From G713 sp034717835 (GTDB lineage: Bacteria > Chloroflexota > Anaerolineae > B4-G1 > SLSP01), in the NCBI GenBank assembly GCA_034717835.1, contig JAYELZ010000272.1:1-7436 (forward strand): a DNA stretch of 7,436 nucleotides. The letters are read 5' to 3'. A program made the position numbers and the translations under genes. Positions 1 through 4,929 of the stretch are shown piece by piece. The notes under the pieces are model-generated. The model did no database searches and was not told where the DNA came from. It saw only the letters and a program-made list of their open reading frames with translations. The number at the start of each line of letters is the position of its first letter. The first letter of the stretch is position 1.

Positions 1-252
1 GACCGGCGCGCGCTGCGGGCGTACTTAGATGACCACGTCGTCATCACCCGCTTGGAGAACTTGCAGACGCAGATGCTCAAATTCCGGCACGGCCCGCAAC
101 TCGGCTTTACCGGGCGCGTCACCTACGGGCTGATGGCGGACGAACCCCAGTTGCGGGCGCAACTCAACGCTCTGGCCGATATCGCCTTCTACACCGGCGT
201 GGGTTACAAAACCAAGATGGGCATGGGGCAGTGCAGGCGAATTGGCAAATAG
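1..252 (+). CDS. cas6: Cas6 pre-crRNA endoribonuclease, C-terminal part (5' end outside window)
   Basis: The frame is open from the first base and ends at TAG 250-252, giving the last 83 residues. Cas6 cuts the repeat within the CRISPR precursor transcript to release crRNAs, which type III effector complexes then load. The visible part has the segment FTGRVTYGL (residues 36-44 of the fragment) followed by a helix and then the glycine-rich loop GVGYKTKMGMGQCRR (66-80). That loop is the typical Cas6 C-terminal RAMP signature that contacts the crRNA repeat. The N-terminal ferredoxin-like domain and the catalytic region are not in the window, so nuclease competence cannot be judged. The gene sits 23 bases upstream of the cmr1-type gene on the same strand, which fits co-transcription with the effector genes. 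Confidence 0.9.
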   Translation, partial: DRRALRAYLDDHVVITRLENLQTQMLKFRHGPQLGFTGRVTYGLMADEPQLRAQLNALADIAFYTGVGYKTKMGMGQCRRIGK

Positions 253-261
253 CAAATGAGC

Positions 262-270
262 AAAGGAGAG
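262..270 (+). promoter_or_regulatory. Ribosome binding site that sets the cmr1 start
   Basis: AAAGGAGAG lies in the 23-base gap after cas6, with 7 bases between its AGGAG core and ATG 276. The same frame is open further upstream to a GTG at 231 inside cas6, but no good Shine-Dalgarno sequence precedes that codon and the family-like sequence begins after 276. I therefore place the start at 276. No promoter is recognisable in this short gap. Confidence 0.8.
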
Positions 271-275
271 TAAAT

Positions 276-1373
276 ATGTCTGAACCACTGACAATCACGT
301 TGCGGACGTTGACGCCGTTGTGGACAGGCGGGGTGGATGGCAAGTGTGACCGGCTGCACGTCACGGGCATCATCGGCTCGCTGCGCTGGTGGTACGAAGC
401 CCTTGTACGAGCGGGAGGGTATGCGTGTGATCCGGCTTCTGATAACAAGTGCCGGTATGATTCCAAAGACCCCCAACCACCAGAGAAGCAACTCTGTCCT
501 GCCTGTTACGTCTTTGGCGCGACCGGCTGGCGGCGGCGATTCCGGCTAAAGGTGGTCGAGGATGCCACGGAACCGGCCTGGAATCCCTCGACTGGGGCCC
601 TCAACATCCGCCCCCCGGACCGCAGCCGAGGCTGGTATCTGCCGCCCGGACGGGTGGGAGAGATAACGCTGCGTCTTGATGGCGACAACGAGACGCTGCA
701 GAAGTTAGCCGCCCTCTTTCTGTTCCTGGAACAGTGGGGCAGCCTGGGAGCCAAACCCCAGTTGGGATATGGCGCGTTTGAAATCACCAACCGAGAGAAA
801 GTTACAGATAGAACCAGTGGCTGGGGGGTGTGGCCCTCGCAGGACGACAAAGATCCCCATGTTAGTTTGCCCGACCTGCGGCGCTTTCACTTTTTCCGTT
901 ATACCTTTACTCCCGCCCGGCGTGATTGGTGGTTACGCTTAGCAGACATCCAACAGCTATTGGGTAAACACAAGGAAATTGGCGTGTTGAATACTCTCTA
1001 CCAACGGCGGATGGTTCCCACGACTCCCTTGCTCAAGAACATCTGGCGCTACCGGGAGTGGCATGGCAGCCGGCCGGTATCCCGCTGGATATTTGGTGTC
1101 TCGACGGTGCGGAAACAGGCTGGCCGTACTGTGATTCATCGCGTGCGCAGCAAAGTTGCCGTGACGTGGGCTTATGCTCTGGACGACATGCGCTGGTCTA
1201 TGCATGGCTGGTTGTGGCTGCCGGAGAATGATGATAGCGGACGCTTGCCAGGTGATGAACTCAAGCGCCTCGCCGAGATGGTGCTGCGACGTGAAACTTT
1301 TACGGCGCTGTGCGGAGCAGTGCGCGAGGAAACCTATCAGCTAAAGCACGGTATGGAGGTATTGTATGATTGA
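276..1373 (+). CDS. cmr1: Type III RAMP protein Cmr1 (Cas7 family)
   Basis: This encodes 365 residues. Cmr1 is a Cas7-superfamily RAMP subunit at the tip of Cmr-type effector complexes, where it helps bind the 3' region of the crRNA and admits target RNA. Supporting motifs are TPLWTGG near the N-terminus (13-19), TGIIGSLRWWYEALVR (30-45, the first RAMP helix with its preceding glycine turn), CPACYVFGATGWRRRFRL (74-91), and FLFLEQWGSLGAKPQLGYG (148-166), which holds the glycine-rich loop. This order is typical of Cmr1 in types III-B and III-C. The C-terminal part (about 200-365) has a second, less conserved RAMP-like half. Cysteines 51, 59, 74 and 77 could bind zinc. The stop codon overlaps the start of the ATPase gene by 8 bases. 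I am confident of Cmr1 family membership; the III-C assignment rests on the Csx11-like gene downstream. Confidence 0.9.
   Translation: MSEPLTITLRTLTPLWTGGVDGKCDRLHVTGIIGSLRWWYEALVRAGGYACDPASDNKCRYDSKDPQPPEKQLCPACYVFGATGWRRRFRLKVVEDATEPAWNPSTGALNIRPPDRSRGWYLPPGRVGEITLRLDGDNETLQKLAALFLFLEQWGSLGAKPQLGYGAFEITNREKVTDRTSGWGVWPSQDDKDPHVSLPDLRRFHFFRYTFTPARRDWWLRLADIQQLLGKHKEIGVLNTLYQRRMVPTTPLLKNIWRYREWHGSRPVSRWIFGVSTVRKQAGRTVIHRVRSKVAVTWAYALDDMRWSMHGWLWLPENDDSGRLPGDELKRLAEMVLRRETFTALCGAVREETYQLKHGMEVLYD
1355..1359 (+). promoter_or_regulatory. Ribosome binding site for the ATPase gene
   Basis: GGAGG lies inside the last codons of cmr1, 6 bases before ATG 1366. Start and stop of the two genes overlap as ATGATTGA (1366-1373), an arrangement that favours translational coupling of the ATPase to Cmr1. 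Confidence 0.75.
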
Positions 1374-2670
1374 GCAACTCACTTTTCATAATCTGCGGGG
1401 CATACGCGCGGGACGACTTGCCAAGCTAGGTCAGATCAACTTGTTGGTCGGCCCTAACAACAGCGGCAAATCCACGGTTTTGGAAGCTCTCTACCTGATG
1501 GGGGTTAGTGGAAGGGAAGCATCGCTGGTCATCGAAAACGAGCTATCCGGCGACCAAGAGGCTACCCAGGGGTTGCTCCTTCCTGTCTGGACGCCGAACC
1601 GCTACGATCTGTTGGGAGAAGCCCCTCTACCTCGTCTCTGGCAGCGACACGGTGAACCAGGTCGCTGGTCTAGAAAATTCAACATCGTCTCTGATGCCGA
1701 AGAGAATGACCTGCGCTTGCGTCTGCCTTTCCTATCGTCAGCAGACCCTTTGCATGAATTTTTCGTTCACTTTGGGGATGGTTTACACAAGCAAGATGAT
1801 CCCCTAACGACCGCTCTGTGTACCTGGAAAATCACCGCGGCTGGAAGCAACCAGCCGCTGCCGGGGTGGTTACGTTTCTACTGGGAGGATGAGGCTATCT
1901 TTGGTCAATCCCCGGCCCAGCATTTCAGTCTCCTCTGGTATCCGGACTTCGCATACAAAGCCGCCAGCGTAGCGGCCTGGGCGGCCCAGGGGCAGCTCCC
2001 GGCCCCGGAAAATGTTTTGTTCTTCGATCTCCACACGGCTACACAGCACTTCCACAAACGCTTTTTCCGTCGTTTGCAGGAGATTGGCAAGACTCGTCCC
2101 TGGAAGAAACCCCTGGCGCAACGTTTTGCGCGCCTCTTTGATTTGCCGCCAGATATCGTCGTCACCCTGGAGGAGCAGCCAGACTTTCCGGGTCGAATGC
2201 AGGGCATCGTGGAGACCGATGTCAACATTGCCATAGATCACTACGGCGATGGTGCGCGGCACGCCTTCAAGGTACTGGCCGGGCTCATCGCCCTGGCTGA
2301 ATCGGTGGATGAGATGCATCCTGGCCTTTTCCTCTGGGAAGACCCCGAACTCTTCATGCACCCGGCCACGTTAGGCCGGCTATTACAGGAAGTGGTGGAA
2401 CTGGTACAAGACAAACCCATTCAGGTGTTCATCTCGACACAGAGCACCGACACAATCGCTTTTCTTACCGATTTCGCTACCCGAGACGTGATGAAACCAG
2501 ATAGCTTGCAAGCTTTCCGGTTAGGTCTGACAAAAGGGCAACTTGCCACCTCGAGATTCAAATATAATAATTTGGTGGCGTGGTTGCGAGATGGCCTAGA
2601 CCCAAGATTCTGGGGAATCCCCAATACGCCTTTGCGTTATCGCTTTGGAGGTCGTGATGCTGATGAATAA
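1366..2670 (+). CDS. OLD/RecF-like ABC-type AAA ATPase, CRISPR accessory
   Basis: This encodes 434 residues. The N-terminus (IEQLTFHNLRGIR) is the usual opening strand pair of OLD/RecF/SMC-like ATPases. It is followed by Walker A, GPNNSGKS (29-36). A long middle section (about 45-285) separates this from a signature-like stretch, HYGDGARHAF (292-301), then Walker B with its catalytic acidic pair, LFLWEDPELFMHP (321-333, E325-D326), and the switch region VFISTQSTD (354-362). Such ATPases use nucleotide-driven dimerisation to control a partner nuclease. No TOPRIM domain is fused at the C-terminus as it would be in a full OLD protein; instead the next gene encodes a TOPRIM protein and overlaps this one. 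The ATPase is not a known structural subunit of a Cmr complex, so it is probably an accessory or effector. Q359 stands where many relatives have the switch histidine. The ATPase class is secure; its role in CRISPR immunity is inference. Confidence 0.85.
   Translation: MIEQLTFHNLRGIRAGRLAKLGQINLLVGPNNSGKSTVLEALYLMGVSGREASLVIENELSGDQEATQGLLLPVWTPNRYDLLGEAPLPRLWQRHGEPGRWSRKFNIVSDAEENDLRLRLPFLSSADPLHEFFVHFGDGLHKQDDPLTTALCTWKITAAGSNQPLPGWLRFYWEDEAIFGQSPAQHFSLLWYPDFAYKAASVAAWAAQGQLPAPENVLFFDLHTATQHFHKRFFRRLQEIGKTRPWKKPLAQRFARLFDLPPDIVVTLEEQPDFPGRMQGIVETDVNIAIDHYGDGARHAFKVLAGLIALAESVDEMHPGLFLWEDPELFMHPATLGRLLQEVVELVQDKPIQVFISTQSTDTIAFLTDFATRDVMKPDSLQAFRLGLTKGQLATSRFKYNNLVAWLRDGLDPRFWGIPNTPLRYRFGGRDADE
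2647..2651 (+). promoter_or_regulatory. Ribosome binding site that sets the TOPRIM gene start
   Basis: GGAGG lies within the last codons of the ATPase gene. ATG 2657 is 5 bases away and ATG 2663 is 11 bases away, while TTG 2645 and GTG 2654 overlap or abut the site. This makes ATG 2657 the best start, with 2663 possible; the difference is only two residues. Confidence 0.65.
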
Positions 2671-3430
2671 ACGAATTTTTGCCTTCGGAGAAGGGGTAAC
2701 AGAAAAAACCGTATGGAATAAGCTCCACAGCAAATTGCCACAAAGCGAATCGAAAATAGGGGGTGCTTTTCACGCTGTGGGAGGAAAGAGCGGATTCAAA
2801 AAGAAGATGCTTGACATCCTTGAGCCTGAATTTTGTCCTGGAGGTTATGTCCGGGTTGTTGTATTTCGGGATGTGGATAAAGGGGAAGATATCCAACAAA
2901 TTCTCCCCAGTTTTAAAAATTTAGCCCAAGATTTGTTAAGCTGCTCTATCGAATTGGTAAACCATCCAAATTATACCAATGTTTTTGTTGCAGATATACA
3001 ACCAACGGATACCTCAACCGGGATGAGATTTGTGCTGCACTTAGCTGCAACGCCTTCACTATTATCCAGTGCTATTGTCGATCTCGGATTACGCAATCAA
3101 ACGACAGATACCTATATTCTGGCTCTGGCTCTGCTGGATAGCGTGTTGGAAAGATTTGCCCGAGAGGCGAAGACAAAAAAGGATATTTTGGAAAGTAAAG
3201 TGGTCTCTGAGATACCAAACTTATTCCAAAAGAATGGGATTCGTTTTGATGAAGACAAAGATCTCTTAGCTGCATATCTGGTCGCCACCAGATTCTGGAC
3301 GGTAAAACGAACGGACCAGAAAGAGCGGCTGGTGAAGATTATTTTAGATCGCGCGTTCAAATATGATTCTCAAAATGCTTGGAAAGTGTTTGCTTCGTGG
3401 AGAGCGGCGATTGAGGAGGTTGTCCCATGA
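2657..3430 (+). CDS. TOPRIM-domain protein, probable nuclease partner of the ATPase
   Basis: This encodes 257 residues from ATG 2657. The first strand, KRIFAFGEGVTEKTVW (5-20), carries the TOPRIM glutamate motif GEGVTE (E12). A hydrophobic strand ending VRVVVFRDVDKGED (65-78) supplies the DxD metal motif (D72, D74). Spacing between the two motifs fits a TOPRIM core of about 100 residues, as in OLD nucleases and the stand-alone TOPRIM proteins of defence systems. The rest (about 125-257) is mostly helical, with charged segments, and I do not recognise it. TOPRIM enzymes of this type cut nucleic acid in a Mg2+-dependent way, but other TOPRIM chemistry (primase, topoisomerase) cannot be excluded. 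The gene overlaps the ATPase gene by 14 bases and the downstream RAMP gene by 4, so it is probably co-translated. Its GC content is much lower than its neighbours', suggesting a different history. No membrane segment or signal peptide is visible. Confidence 0.75.
   Translation: MLMNKRIFAFGEGVTEKTVWNKLHSKLPQSESKIGGAFHAVGGKSGFKKKMLDILEPEFCPGGYVRVVVFRDVDKGEDIQQILPSFKNLAQDLLSCSIELVNHPNYTNVFVADIQPTDTSTGMRFVLHLAATPSLLSSAIVDLGLRNQTTDTYILALALLDSVLERFAREAKTKKDILESKVVSEIPNLFQKNGIRFDEDKDLLAAYLVATRFWTVKRTDQKERLVKIILDRAFKYDSQNAWKVFASWRAAIEEVVP
3413..3419 (+). promoter_or_regulatory. Ribosome binding site for the Cas7-type RAMP gene
   Basis: GAGGAGG lies in the last codons of the TOPRIM gene, 7 bases before ATG 3427. 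Stop and start overlap as ATGA (3427-3430), a classical termination-reinitiation junction. Confidence 0.8.
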
Positions 3431-4929
3431 AACGTGATTTTTTTGCCCAATACGACCTGGCTGCCCAATCTGCCCAGCAGCGAGAGATGGCTGTGGATTA
3501 TATCGTTGGGAAGACACACCAACCGCCCCCCGCCTGGCCCGCACTGGCCGACGTGACCGACTTTGCTGCCAGGTTGTCGCTTTTGGCCGCGGCCACGGGC
3601 ACGCCGCAAAAGGACTATGCCCGCGTCGGGCGACGCCATGCGGCCAGCGGCTTGCTCTATTGGTACACTCAGGGACCATTCAACGACTTTTTGCGCCGCC
3701 GGGAGGAGGCTTGCGGTGAAGGGTTGTCTCTCCTTCCCACGCTCCCCGACCTCGCCATCTTTCCGCGTGGCGCGTGGGCTTTGCAGTTCACTTTCCGGTT
3801 AAGTCAGCCCTATCTCAGCCGCGACGATACGGATTTCTACATCCTGGATAATCCGGTCAAAAAAGAGTGGGTTTTCAAATTGCCATACGTGGCCCCCAGC
3901 CAGTGGAAAGGCGCCCTGCGTGCGGCAATGTCGCGGGAATTGGCCTCTGATCTTGTCTCTGACAAGGTGGATGAAGAAGTCTGTATGCAAAGGCGCCTGC
4001 AACTGTACCGTTTGTTCGGTAATGAGAAGAACTGTGTTGCTGATTTCCTCAATTGTGCCAGGGCGCAGCAGCGGGTGGGGCCACGCCCTGATGATGAATC
4101 TCAGCGGGAGAAATGGGAGAAGAGCTTTCAGAAAGCTCTAGCAGACATTGCCAAGGAGTTTGCGCAAAAATTACGCGACCTCGGCTACCGCGTTGGTGAC
4201 GTCGAGGGATTTCAGGGACGTCTACATTTCTACCCGACCTACTTCACCCAGATCGGCCTGGAGGTGCTCAACCCCCATCCCCGCGCTACCGGCGCCGGCC
4301 AGCACCCCCTCTACTTCGAGTGCGTGCCCCAGGGAGCCGAGGGGATGTTCACCCTGCTCTACGTCCCCTTCGACCGCGTGGGTGAGGGCAAGCATGAAAC
4401 TCGCCGCCAGATGACCGAGGATCTGGCGGCCGTCGCCAAGGGGGTACGGGCAATGATGACGCTCTACGGCTTTGGAGCCAAGACCTCAAGCGGTTTTGGG
4501 GTGGCGGAGAAGCAGGTCAAAAAGGGTGCTCTGGCCGTTGCAATGACCGATCCACGGCCGATACCGGCCGGTAAATCCGAGTCACCGACTGAAAACCCGC
4601 TGGTGCAACTTGAAGCGGATATGGCTGACTTTGTTCACCGTTTTCAGCTTAGTGACTTTCCACGTTGGACTAACGCGGAGCTCAAGGCCAGCGACTGGGG
4701 CAGGAAACGACAGAGTAAATATAAACGTTTGCGCCGGCGTCATCCCGATTGGAATGAGAGTACACGTACTTGGCAAACTGCCTCTTCAGTAAATGAGCCG
4801 TTATTCGCAGCGCCGGAGACCCCGCCGCAAGCCTTGACTACACGCGACTTCGATAACTTCACCTCTCTGGTACAGCAGATACGAGAACTAGCCCAGGCTA
4901 CGGCAAAACAGCCAGGAGGTACGCAATGA
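3427..4929 (+). CDS. Extended Cas7-family RAMP protein (Cmr4/Cmr6/Csm3-like)
   Basis: This encodes 500 residues, much longer than a typical 220-300-residue Cas7-type RAMP. The core compares well, by eye, with Csm3: SQPYLSRDDTDFYILDNPV (126-144), then LPYVAPSQWKGALR (152-165, matching the PxIPGSSLKGxxR motif), LYRLFGNE (193-200, matching the conserved LFGN), GRLHFYPTYF (264-273), a strand-rich part around LYFECVPQGAEGMFTLLYVP (295-314), and the glycine-rich loop YGFGAKTSSGFG (347-358). D141 in DNPV sits where Csm3 has its target-RNA-cleaving aspartate (D33 in the Streptococcus protein). Additions are an N-terminal region (1-115), an insertion of about 60 residues (200-260), and a basic C-terminal tail (about 380-500, including RKRQSKYKRLRRRH at 426-439). 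It is probably a backbone subunit that binds crRNA. The exact slot (Cmr4 or Cmr6) is uncertain, so I give no symbol. It overlaps both neighbours by 4 bases. Confidence 0.8.
   Translation: MKRDFFAQYDLAAQSAQQREMAVDYIVGKTHQPPPAWPALADVTDFAARLSLLAAATGTPQKDYARVGRRHAASGLLYWYTQGPFNDFLRRREEACGEGLSLLPTLPDLAIFPRGAWALQFTFRLSQPYLSRDDTDFYILDNPVKKEWVFKLPYVAPSQWKGALRAAMSRELASDLVSDKVDEEVCMQRRLQLYRLFGNEKNCVADFLNCARAQQRVGPRPDDESQREKWEKSFQKALADIAKEFAQKLRDLGYRVGDVEGFQGRLHFYPTYFTQIGLEVLNPHPRATGAGQHPLYFECVPQGAEGMFTLLYVPFDRVGEGKHETRRQMTEDLAAVAKGVRAMMTLYGFGAKTSSGFGVAEKQVKKGALAVAMTDPRPIPAGKSESPTENPLVQLEADMADFVHRFQLSDFPRWTNAELKASDWGRKRQSKYKRLRRRHPDWNESTRTWQTASSVNEPLFAAPETPPQALTTRDFDNFTSLVQQIRELAQATAKQPGGTQ
4914..4919 (+). 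promoter_or_regulatory. Ribosome binding site for the Cas10/Csx11 gene
   Basis: AGGAGG lies within the last codons of the RAMP gene, 6 bases before ATG 4926. The stop and start codons overlap as ATGA (4926-4929), again supporting coupled translation. Confidence 0.8.

Larger units (their letters stand above)
2521..3420. other. AT-rich segment covering the ATPase 3' end and the TOPRIM gene
   Basis: I counted G+C in individual 60-base lines. Lines beginning at 2521, 2701, 2941, 3061 and 3181 give about 42, 40, 33, 40 and 37%. Lines at 301, 1441, 4261 and 6901 give about 67, 52, 72 and 78%. The shift begins near the end of the ATPase gene and ends close to the start of the RAMP gene at 3427. No direct repeats or mobile-element ends were seen at the edges. 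Boundaries are approximate. Confidence 0.6.

Noticed and set aside
231..275. Upstream extension of cmr1 to GTG 231
   Set aside because: It would overlap cas6 and lacks a suitably spaced Shine-Dalgarno, whereas ATG 276 has a good one and the RAMP-like sequence starts immediately after it.
1870..2361. Antisense open frame of 163 codons
   Set aside because: It is opposite the ATPase middle region, shows no recognisable motif, and the + strand frame has clear family motifs across the same span.
2645..2656. TTG 2645 or GTG 2654 as start of the TOPRIM gene
   Set aside because: The Shine-Dalgarno GGAGG at 2647-2651 overlaps or abuts these codons, so it cannot serve them. ATG 2657 is correctly spaced.
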